From assembly GCA_018664745.1 (NCBI GenBank), contig JABJNS010000024.1:1-7645 (forward strand): a stretch of 7,645 nucleotides of DNA, read 5' to 3'. Below are positions 1 to 5,903 of the stretch, piece by piece (the stretch's first letter is position 1; each line of letters starts with the position of its first letter). The notes under the pieces were generated by a model, which saw nothing but the letters and a program-made list of their open reading frames with translations, did no database searches and had not been told where the DNA came from. The stretch comes from Flavobacteriales bacterium. GTDB lineage: Bacteria; Bacteroidota; Bacteroidia; Flavobacteriales; BACL11. The position numbers were made by a program, and so were the translations under genes.

Positions 1-485
1 ATACCATGATTAAAACTGAAAAAGGAAAAACTATCCTCTTACAATTTGATGTACATACAGGAAGACCTTATTCTAGGATAAATAAAGTTGTTGGCACAAA
101 AGCAGTACATGATGGCTACCCAAGTCGCTTGTATATTGAAGGAGAAAAACCTGAATATTGGGGACACAATTGGTTGGAAGAAAAGGCGTATAAGGAATAC
201 AAAAGCAAGTACCAACACCCAATAATAAAGAAACTAAAAACTGTTAGCCAAGGCTTTAAACAAGGGCATGGCGGCATGGATTTTATTATGATTTATCGTT
301 TGGTAAAATGCCTGAATTTAGGATTACCACTAGATATAAATGTATACGATAGTATTCTGTGGAGTGCCATTACTCCTCTTTCTGAACTTTCGGTAGCTGC
401 CAATAGTCAATCCATTATTGTACCTGATTTTACAGGAGGAACTTGGAGAAAAGAAAACCCATTGGAGATTATAAGGGAAGTTTAA
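1..485 (+). CDS. GH109-like Gfo/Idh/MocA family protein, C-terminal part (5' end outside window)
   Basis: This is the C-terminal part of a protein resembling the GH109 branch of the Gfo/Idh/MocA NAD(P)-dependent fold. That branch includes alpha-N-acetylgalactosaminidases that use tightly bound NAD in a redox-assisted hydrolysis. The frame is open to the left edge, and the Met at base 6 is probably internal, because the family normally has about 440-470 residues and the NAD-binding Rossmann half is missing here. Counting from that Met, visible family-like segments are RPYSR (20-24), GHGGMDF (87-93), a helix-rich block with VYD and LSELSVA (114-131) and the closing PDFTGGTW (140-147). Many members are exported, but any signal peptide lies outside the window. 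The gene ends inside the convergent PLP-enzyme gene, overlapping it by 17 bases. I am fairly sure of the family but cannot state the substrate; the GH109 label would need the missing N-terminal half. Confidence 0.82.
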   Translation, partial: TMIKTEKGKTILLQFDVHTGRPYSRINKVVGTKAVHDGYPSRLYIEGEKPEYWGHNWLEEKAYKEYKSKYQHPIIKKLKTVSQGFKQGHGGMDFIMIYRLVKCLNLGLPLDINVYDSILWSAITPLSELSVAANSQSIIVPDFTGGTWRKENPLEIIREV

Positions 486-1353
486 CCCCTAACCTTTCAC
501 TCATTCCTTTATTGCCCTGCAATCCTCCAGTGTGTATAACAAGAATTGAACTTCTTATTGGAAAATAATCTTTTGCTACTAAATCCAGAATTCCTAGCAT
601 CATTTTTCCAGTATAGATAGCATCTAAAGGAATATTATGTGTAGTATTAAACTCATTTATAAACTGAACTAAATCTTTACTTACTTTAGCATAACCACTT
701 CCAAAATAATTAGTTATAAATTTATAATTATTTGTATTAGTCCAGTTTTCAATATCATTTTCTAATACATCAATTCCTTTAATAGCTGGAAAACCAATTA
801 CGGTTTGCTTATCAGCTGAAGCATTAATAATTCCAGAAATTGTACCACCAGTACCCACTGCACAACAAATATAATCTTGGGTATCACTCTCCTCTAAAAT
901 TTCAGCTGCTCCTTGTATTGCCAACTCATTTGTACCTCCTTCAGGAATCAAATAAAAGTCACCAAACTGTACTTCTAGTTTGTCTAAAAATTCAGGAATT
1001 GCTTTCTCTCGGTAATCACTCCTACTCACATAATGTAACTCCATACCGTTTTCCTCAGCAAATTGCAAAGTAGGGTTCAAAGGTAAATGTTCCTCACCTC
1101 TTATAATCCCTATGCTTTTAAAACCCTTTTCCTTTGCTGCAAAAGCAGTAGCCGCAATATGATTGGAATACGCTCCACCAAAAGTCAATAGTGTTTTAAA
1201 CCCTTGTTTTTGGGCTTCAAGCAGGTTATATTTTAATTTGAACCATTTATTCCCAGAAACAAAAGGGTGTACCTTGTCAATACGCTTAATAAATAAGCGA
1301 ACTTCCTTCTCTTTTAAAAGTGGTATTGATATTTCCTGAGTTTCTATTTTCAT
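469..1353 (-). CDS. PLP-dependent enzyme, ACC deaminase / D-cysteine desulfhydrase family (D-cysteine desulfhydrase-like)
   Basis: This is a complete 294-residue cytosolic enzyme of the fold-type II PLP family. The Schiff-base lysine is predicted at K36 in SGNKWFKL (33-40). Next come the GGAYSNH motif (59-65; S63 and N64), PEGGTN (137-142), the phosphate-binding glycine loop GTGGT (167-171), YTGK (247-250) and IHTGG (273-277). True ACC deaminases have Glu and Leu at the sites matching T248 and T275 (E295 and L322 in the Pseudomonas enzyme). Thr or Ser at both is the D-cysteine desulfhydrase pattern, so release of H2S, pyruvate and ammonia from D-cysteine is the better guess, although the real substrate is unknown. 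It is shorter than Pseudomonas ACC deaminase (338 residues). The ATG at 1351-1353 is used because it gives a normal N-terminus; no clear Shine-Dalgarno precedes it. It is divergent from the DUF5522 gene and convergent with the GH109-like gene. Confidence 0.88.
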   Translation of the reverse strand: MKIETQEISIPLLKEKEVRLFIKRIDKVHPFVSGNKWFKLKYNLLEAQKQGFKTLLTFGGAYSNHIAATAFAAKEKGFKSIGIIRGEEHLPLNPTLQFAEENGMELHYVSRSDYREKAIPEFLDKLEVQFGDFYLIPEGGTNELAIQGAAEILEESDTQDYICCAVGTGGTISGIINASADKQTVIGFPAIKGIDVLENDIENWTNTNNYKFITNYFGSGYAKVSKDLVQFINEFNTTHNIPLDAIYTGKMMLGILDLVAKDYFPIRSSILVIHTGGLQGNKGMSERLGVKLPL

Positions 1354-1383
1354 TCGTGCAAATATCGTAAATTCGCCAACCCT
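1354..1383. promoter_or_regulatory. Very short divergent intergenic region, candidate overlapping promoters
   Basis: Only 30 bases separate the start codons of two divergent genes, so any promoters must overlap each other or lie inside the opposite coding sequences. On the minus strand GATATTTG, and on the plus strand TAAATTCG, each differ by one defined base from the Bacteroidota -7 element TAnnTTTG. Neither has a well-spaced -33 TTG box that I can find, and both sit so near the start codons that leaders would be nearly absent. No Shine-Dalgarno sequence is visible in either direction. This is a weak, position-based call. Confidence 0.25.
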
Positions 1384-1557
1384 ATGAAAGGATTTTCAAA
1401 AATAGACAAACTAGATAAGGATGAGTATTATCATTCCAAGGAAGGCTATATTATTTTTACTGAAAAATACCATTTAAAGAGAGGGTATTGTTGCAATAAT
1501 AATTGTAAGCATTGTCCGTATAAAAAAGAAATAAAGAATAAAAATGACAAATCTTAA
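1384..1557 (+). CDS. DUF5522 family cysteine-rich mini-protein (57 aa)
   Basis: This 57-residue reading frame runs from an ATG at 1384 to a TAA at 1555-1557. The core reads EYYHSKEGYIIFTEKYHLKRG (14-34) and is followed by CC(N)3CKHCPY (36-46), which matches the small DUF5522 family as I remember it. The four cysteines C36, C37, C41 and C44, with H43 nearby, suggest a bound metal (zinc or an Fe-S cluster), but no function is established. There is no signal peptide or membrane segment, and the C-terminal tail is lysine-rich. It is the first gene of the plus-strand unit and overlaps the urocanase start by 14 bases in another frame. An in-frame stop at 1532-1534 prevents urocanase from starting further upstream, so the overlap is genuine and implies translational coupling. 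No in-frame ATG lies just upstream of 1384. The family call is strong; the role is unknown. Confidence 0.85.
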   Translation: MKGFSKIDKLDKDEYYHSKEGYIIFTEKYHLKRGYCCNNNCKHCPYKKEIKNKNDKS

Positions 1558-3547
1558 ACAAGCCATTTTACAAGGAATCCCATCAGAACTTCCTGCAAAA
1601 AAAAACATAAATCCTAGTGTTAGTCATGCCCCTAACCGAAAGGATATCCTAAACAAAGAAGAAAAGGAACTAGCTATTCGTAATGCTTTGCGTTATTTTC
1701 CTGAGCATATGCATAGCGTATTAGCACCTGAATTTGCTGAGGAACTTAAAACTTACGGAAGAATTTATATGTATCGTTTTATGCCTAACTATGAAATAAA
1801 AGCAAGGCATCTGGAGGATTTTCCACACAAGAGCAAACAAGCAGCTGCTATACAAATGATGCTTTCTAATAATTTGGATGATGCTATTGCACAACATCCT
1901 GAGGAATTAATTACTTATGGAGGAAATGGAGCTGTATTCCAAAACTGGGCTCAATACCTTTTAAGCATGCAGTATTTAGCAGAAATGACTGATGAGCAAA
2001 CCCTAGTAATGTATTCTGGGCATCCTATGGGTTTATTTCCATCACATAAAGATGCTCCTAGAGTTGTAGTTAGTAATGGAATGATGATTCCTAACTATTC
2101 TAAACCTGATGATTGGGAAAAATTTAATGCCTTAGGCGTTACACAATACGGACAAATGACTGCAGGTTCGTTCATGTATATTGGTCCGCAAGGAATTGTA
2201 CACGGAACAACAATTACAGTATTAAATGCCGCACGAAAAATTGATGCTACAGCTAAAGATTTGAGCGGTAAGATATTTGTTACTGCTGGCCTTGGCGGAA
2301 TGTCTGGAGCACAGCCAAAAGCAGGAGTAATTGCTAAAGGAGTCTGCATTGTTGCAGAAGTAAACCCACAGGCAACTTACAAAAGGCATGAACAAGGTTG
2401 GGTAGATGAAGTGCTTACAGATTTAGACAAATTACTAGATAGAGCAATTGCAGCAAGAGAAAATAAAGAGGCTGTTTCTATCGCTTATGATGGTAACATA
2501 GTTGACCTTTGGGAAAGAGTTGTTGAAAGAGAAATTCATATTGAAATTGGATCGGACCAAACCTCATTACACAACCCATGGGCAGGAGGATATTACCCTG
2601 TTGGAATGAGCTATGAGGCTGCCAATGAAATGATGGCAAACAATCCTAAGCAGTTTAAAAAAGAAGTGCAAAAAACTTTGGTTCGCCATACTAATGCAAT
2701 CAATACTTTAAGCGAAAGAGGAATGTACTTTTTTGACTATGGAAATGCCTTTTTATTAGAAGCAAGCCGTGCTGATGCGGATATATTAAAACCAAATGGA
2801 GATTTTAAATACCCATCTTATGTACAGGATATTATGGGGCCTATGTGCTTTGACTATGGCTTTGGACCTTTTAGGTGGGTTTGTGCATCTAATGACCCTA
2901 AGGATTTAGCAATAACAGACAAAATTGCTTGTGAGGTACTAGAAGAAATTATGAAACACTCCCCTGCTGAAATTCAGTTACAAATGAGTGATAACATCAA
3001 TTGGATAAAAGCAGCTGGAGAAAATAAAATGGTAGTTGGTTCACAAGCAAGAATTTTATATGCTGATGCTGAAGGAAGAATGAAAATTGCTGAAGCCTTT
3101 AACAATGCTATTGCTAGTGGAGAGCTTTCTGCCCCTGTAGTTTTGGGGCGTGACCATCATGATGTATCAGGAACAGATTCTCCTTACAGAGAAACATCCA
3201 ATATTTATGATGGCTCACAGTTTACTGCTGATATGGCTATCCATAATGTTATTGGGGATAGTTTTAGAGGGGCAACTTGGGTTTCTATCCACAATGGTGG
3301 TGGTGTTGGCTGGGGAGAAGTAATCAATGGTGGTTTCGGTATGTTGCTAGATGGTACTGCTGATGCGGATAGAAGATTAAAATCCATGCTGTTTTGGGAT
3401 GTAAATAATGGAATCTCTAGAAGAAGTTGGGCAAGAAACAAAGAAGCCAACTTTGCAATTGAACGAGCTATGCAAATGAATCCTGACCTAAAAGTAACTA
3501 TGCCAAGCACAGCTGATGATAGTTTAATAAATTCATTAGATTTGTAA
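1544..3547 (+). CDS. hutU: Urocanate hydratase (urocanase), long form
   Basis: Urocanase adds water to urocanate (imidazole acrylate) to give 4-imidazolone-5-propionate, the second step of histidine breakdown, using tightly bound NAD+ as an electrophile in the cytosol. At 667 residues it is the long form, about 100 residues longer than the Pseudomonas/Bacillus type and close in size and wording to vertebrate UROC1. Key segments are YGGNGAVFQNWAQY (125-138), YSGHPMGLFPS (157-167), the NAD-binding GLGGMSGAQPKAG (249-261), FDYGFGPFRWVC (436-447), VGSQARILY (498-506), GRDHHDVSGTDSP (535-547) and HNGGGVGWGEV (583-593). The site where short urocanases have ARICW reads ARILY here, so the well-studied Pseudomonas cysteine is replaced, as I recall for UROC1. 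The ATG at 1544 is the first start after an in-frame stop at 1532-1534. No hutH, hutI, hutG or ftcD is visible nearby. It lies between DUF5522 (14-base overlap) and DUF2461 (1-base gap). Confidence 0.97.
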   Translation: MTNLKQAILQGIPSELPAKKNINPSVSHAPNRKDILNKEEKELAIRNALRYFPEHMHSVLAPEFAEELKTYGRIYMYRFMPNYEIKARHLEDFPHKSKQAAAIQMMLSNNLDDAIAQHPEELITYGGNGAVFQNWAQYLLSMQYLAEMTDEQTLVMYSGHPMGLFPSHKDAPRVVVSNGMMIPNYSKPDDWEKFNALGVTQYGQMTAGSFMYIGPQGIVHGTTITVLNAARKIDATAKDLSGKIFVTAGLGGMSGAQPKAGVIAKGVCIVAEVNPQATYKRHEQGWVDEVLTDLDKLLDRAIAARENKEAVSIAYDGNIVDLWERVVEREIHIEIGSDQTSLHNPWAGGYYPVGMSYEAANEMMANNPKQFKKEVQKTLVRHTNAINTLSERGMYFFDYGNAFLLEASRADADILKPNGDFKYPSYVQDIMGPMCFDYGFGPFRWVCASNDPKDLAITDKIACEVLEEIMKHSPAEIQLQMSDNINWIKAAGENKMVVGSQARILYADAEGRMKIAEAFNNAIASGELSAPVVLGRDHHDVSGTDSPYRETSNIYDGSQFTADMAIHNVIGDSFRGATWVSIHNGGGVGWGEVINGGFGMLLDGTADADRRLKSMLFWDVNNGISRRSWARNKEANFAIERAMQMNPDLKVTMPSTADDSLINSLDL

Positions 3548-3548
3548 A

Positions 3549-4232
3549 ATGTCTACAATCGTAAACCCTTCCATTTTTAAATTCTTAAATGACCTTAAGA
3601 AAAATAATACTAGAGAATGGTTTGCAGATAACAAAGACTACTACCTTAAAGAAGAAGAGAAAATTAAGGAATTCTTTACTACTATTAATGATGAGTTATC
3701 AAAAATAGACAATATAGGAGGAATGAAAGCCTATAGAATTTATAGAGATATTCGTTTTTCGAAAGACAAAACACCATACAAAACCTACAGAAGCTGTAGT
3801 TATAAAAGAGCCACTGAAGCCTTAAGAGGAGGATATCATTTGGAGATCACCCCTGGAGGAAGTTTTTTAGCTGCTGGATTTTGGCAACCTAACAAAGAAG
3901 ATTTATTCAGAATCAGAAAGGAGTTTGAGATGGATAGCACTATCATTAGAAGAATACTTAATACTAGTGATTTAAAAAATAAATTTAATGGCTTTCACGC
4001 TTGGAAAACACTTAAAGTGGCTCCATCAGGGTTTGATAAAAACCACCCTAACATTGGCTTAATTAGAAAAAAGGACTTTATCGTATTGCGTAAGTTTACG
4101 GACAAGGAAGTGCTATCCAAAGACTTCCATAGCACTATAATTGATTCCTTTAAAGCAGTACGCCCATTCTTTAACTACATGAGTGATGTACTCACCACCA
4201 ACCTAAATGGTGAATCTATTTTAGAGGAATAG
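3549..4232 (+). CDS. DUF2461 domain-containing protein
   Basis: This 227-residue soluble protein is a full-length member of the DUF2461 family (about 220 residues is usual). Hallmarks are the N-terminal FLNDLKKNNTREWFADNKDYY region (12-32), in which NNxREWF is typical, and the RIYRDIRFSKDKTPYKT stretch (63-79), followed by GGYHLEITPGGSFLAAGFWQP (94-114). Its biochemical role is not known, and nothing here supports a specific reaction. There is no signal peptide or membrane segment. It begins one base after the urocanase stop codon, so it is almost certainly translated from the same message, although DUF2461 genes occur in many contexts and a link to histidine degradation is not implied. It ends nine bases from the convergent gene on the other strand, with no clear terminator between them. 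Confidence 0.92.
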   Translation: MSTIVNPSIFKFLNDLKKNNTREWFADNKDYYLKEEEKIKEFFTTINDELSKIDNIGGMKAYRIYRDIRFSKDKTPYKTYRSCSYKRATEALRGGYHLEITPGGSFLAAGFWQPNKEDLFRIRKEFEMDSTIIRRILNTSDLKNKFNGFHAWKTLKVAPSGFDKNHPNIGLIRKKDFIVLRKFTDKEVLSKDFHSTIIDSFKAVRPFFNYMSDVLTTNLNGESILEE

Positions 4233-4241
4233 AGTTATACA

Positions 4242-4706
4242 TTATACCAAATGTGCACACCAACCCTCAGAAATTGGTTTTAGGTAAGTGTTAAGTTCAG
4301 CTTTTGTAAGTATGGTAAGGTCGTAAAACAAAGTATTAGCAGTAGCTATACTTCCCAATCTAAAAGAAGGGATACATTGTATTTCATTACCTATCTTGCA
4401 AAATACATTCAAACGATTCATTAAAGAAATAGAAAGTTCCTTTTCTAATGCCTGTATTGTTTGCTGTAGTGTATCAATAGAACAACCACTTGCTGCATTC
4501 ACAGTCTCATCTAAAGCAACCACAATAAAATGGTTCTCTAAAATAGTTACTCCAGCCTTTAAAGGCACTTTGTGTGCATTCCACCCTTTTAGGTGTTCAG
4601 CAATATAATTACTAATATGGTTTTGTTGCTCAGTAGTTAAAGCTTTTTCAGAAGCATATACCCAAATACGAGAGGATTCTGGTAGTGTATTGAAATCAGC
4701 TAACAT
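4242..4706 (-). CDS. Conserved small Bacteroidota protein (family often mislabelled 'ABC transporter ATPase')
   Basis: This is a 154-residue soluble protein of unknown function. The opening ADFNTLPESSRIWVY (3-17), the central HFIVVALDETVNAASGCSID (59-78) and the ending SEGWCAHLV (146-154) resemble a Bacteroidota family that databases often call 'ABC transporter ATPase'. That name is not supported: there is no Walker A loop, Walker B motif or LSGGQ signature, and it is far shorter than an ABC ATPase domain. The conserved stretch around C75 is the likeliest functional site. It is the last gene of the minus-strand unit. Its ATG (4704-4706) shares one base with the TAA of the CCG Fe-S gene, a TAATG arrangement that usually means coupled translation and perhaps matched amounts of the two products. 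The conserved context suggests an accessory role for the Fe-S proteins; this is inference. Confidence 0.85.
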   Translation of the reverse strand: MLADFNTLPESSRIWVYASEKALTTEQQNHISNYIAEHLKGWNAHKVPLKAGVTILENHFIVVALDETVNAASGCSIDTLQQTIQALEKELSISLMNRLNVFCKIGNEIQCIPSFRLGSIATANTLFYDLTILTKAELNTYLKPISEGWCAHLV

Positions 4707-5482
4707 TACAGGTTTTCTGCAATCAGTTCAGCAATATCTTTCACCTGTGCTGCTCCTTCATTTACGGCTTTTACTCCATCCGTCATCATAGTATTACAAA
4801 ATGGACATCCAGTTGCAATAATATCAGCCTTTAAATCCAAAGCTTCTTCAGTACGATTGATGTTAATGTCTTGAGCACCATTTTCTGGCTCCTTAAACAT
4901 TTGCGCTCCACCAGCTCCACAACAGAATGATTTACGCTTACTTCTTTTCATTTCAACCAACTCCACTCCTAAGGATTTAATCAATTCCCTTGGAATATCA
5001 TATACATTATTTGCCCTACCCAAATAACATGGATCGTGATAAGTAATCTTTGTTCCTTTTAAGTTTCCAGTTATATTTAATTTTCCTTCTGCTAAAAGCT
5101 CTGCAATAAACTCAGTGTGATGTTGTACTTTATAATCACCACCCAAACCTTTGTATTCGTTTTTAAGGGTATTGTATGAATGAGGGCAAGTAGTTACAAT
5201 ACGCTTAACATTGTATGCGTTCATCACCTCAATATTCATCATTGCTTGCATTTGGAACAAAAACTCATTTCCTGCACGCTTTGCAGCATCTCCACTAGAT
5301 GATTCTTCAGAACCTAACACCCCAAAGTTTACTTCTGCTTTATTCATAATCTGAACAAATGCTCTTGTTATTTTCTTTGCTCTATCATCAAAACTACCAG
5401 CAGAACCTACCCAAAATAGGATTTCAGCTTCTTTACCTTCAGCCATAAACTCGGCCATTGTTTTTACTTGTAATTCACTCAT
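4706..5482 (-). CDS. CCG-domain (Fe-S)-binding protein, HdrB/GlpC/LutA-like
   Basis: This is a 258-residue cytoplasmic subunit with two CCG (cysteine-rich) halves, as in heterodisulfide reductase HdrB, HdrD/DsrK, GlpC and LutA. In those proteins the halves hold Fe-S clusters and pass electrons to or from an organic or thiol substrate. The second half (about 142-240) is intact: C152 in HDPCYLGR, C187-C188-G189 in FCCGAGG, and C226/C229 in GCPFC. The first half is degenerate: WVGSAGS (25-31), EESSSGD (59-65) and TCPHSYN (98-104) keep only C99, with Ser where cysteine ligands would be expected (about 27, 62 and 102). One bound cluster is therefore predicted instead of two. It starts four bases after the HAD gene stop and overlaps the next gene by one base. 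The membrane Fe-S protein two genes upstream is its likely partner. The substrate is unknown. An ATG at 5480-5482 gives the usual N-terminus. Confidence 0.9.
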   Translation of the reverse strand: MSELQVKTMAEFMAEGKEAEILFWVGSAGSFDDRAKKITRAFVQIMNKAEVNFGVLGSEESSSGDAAKRAGNEFLFQMQAMMNIEVMNAYNVKRIVTTCPHSYNTLKNEYKGLGGDYKVQHHTEFIAELLAEGKLNITGNLKGTKITYHDPCYLGRANNVYDIPRELIKSLGVELVEMKRSKRKSFCCGAGGAQMFKEPENGAQDININRTEEALDLKADIIATGCPFCNTMMTDGVKAVNEGAAQVKDIAELIAENL

Positions 5483-5486
5483 TGTA

Positions 5487-5903
5487 TTATGATTTAAAAA
5501 CTTGAATAGATACTTCTTTCTCTACTAAGTCGGTAAATTTCCCATCAAAACGAGTAGCACGCACAATATGATTATCTACCCAATGGTAATTCCCTCCTCT
5601 TGGTTTTCCCATTAAAAGCCCATGATATTTAAACCCATTTGCTTTTAACCAAACCTCAGTTACTTCTCTATGCTCCTCTACTCTTGAAGTGAAAAAGCTA
5701 ATATAATGCCCTTGTTCATACCACTTGTTTAAAGTCTCTAAAGCATCAGGATATAATGCAGCAGTAGCCATTCTTTCTGGCTCCTCATTTGGAATATCAT
5801 CACAAATAGTACCATCAATATCAATCAGATAGTTTTTAATATCATCTGGTAATACAGGAGAAATTAATTCTCCATCAACTTTCTTTTCTACTAATCTATT
5901 CAT
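5487..5903 (-). CDS. Small HAD-superfamily hydrolase
   Basis: This 138-residue protein carries a compact set of HAD phosphohydrolase motifs. Motif I is DIDGT (28-32), with D28 the predicted nucleophile and D30 the acid/base. Motif II is FFTSR (70-74), the lysine K100 in LMGKPRGG (97-104) would be motif III, and D110 in WVDN (108-111) would be the motif IV Mg2+ ligand. There is almost no cap domain, which in HAD enzymes often means a large or polymeric substrate; nothing here shows which. Related Bacteroidota proteins sometimes carry the name 'phosphoheptose isomerase', which this sequence does not support because it lacks a SIS sugar-isomerase domain. It lies between the two Fe-S genes: its ATG is 8 bases inside the end of the membrane Fe-S gene, and the CCG gene starts four bases after its stop. 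A processing or maturation role for that complex is conceivable but speculative. Confidence 0.85.
   Translation of the reverse strand: MNRLVEKKVDGELISPVLPDDIKNYLIDIDGTICDDIPNEEPERMATAALYPDALETLNKWYEQGHYISFFTSRVEEHREVTEVWLKANGFKYHGLLMGKPRGGNYHWVDNHIVRATRFDGKFTDLVEKEVSIQVFKS

Noticed and set aside
6..8. ATG at the left edge as the start of the GH109-like gene
   Set aside because: The frame is open to base 1 and the family needs a Rossmann domain upstream, so this Met is almost certainly internal.
840..1073. Plus-strand open frame opposite the PLP enzyme gene
   Set aside because: It is antisense to a gene with intact catalytic motifs and its translation resembles no family; it is a shadow frame.
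2095..2349. Minus-strand open frames inside urocanase (here and at 3205-3510)
   Set aside because: Both are antisense to highly conserved urocanase segments and show no recognisable protein features.
4192..4213. Inverted repeat TCACCA...TGGTGA near the convergent gene ends as a terminator
   Set aside because: The stem is only 5-6 bases, lies inside the DUF2461 coding sequence and has no following T-run on either strand.
4396..4608. Plus-strand open frame opposite the 154-residue protein
   Set aside because: It is a short antisense frame with no family resemblance; the minus-strand reading has clear conserved blocks.
5487..5903. 'Phosphoheptose isomerase' as the name for the HAD gene
   Set aside because: No SIS domain is present, while the DIDGT, TS, K100 and D110 motifs fit a HAD hydrolase.
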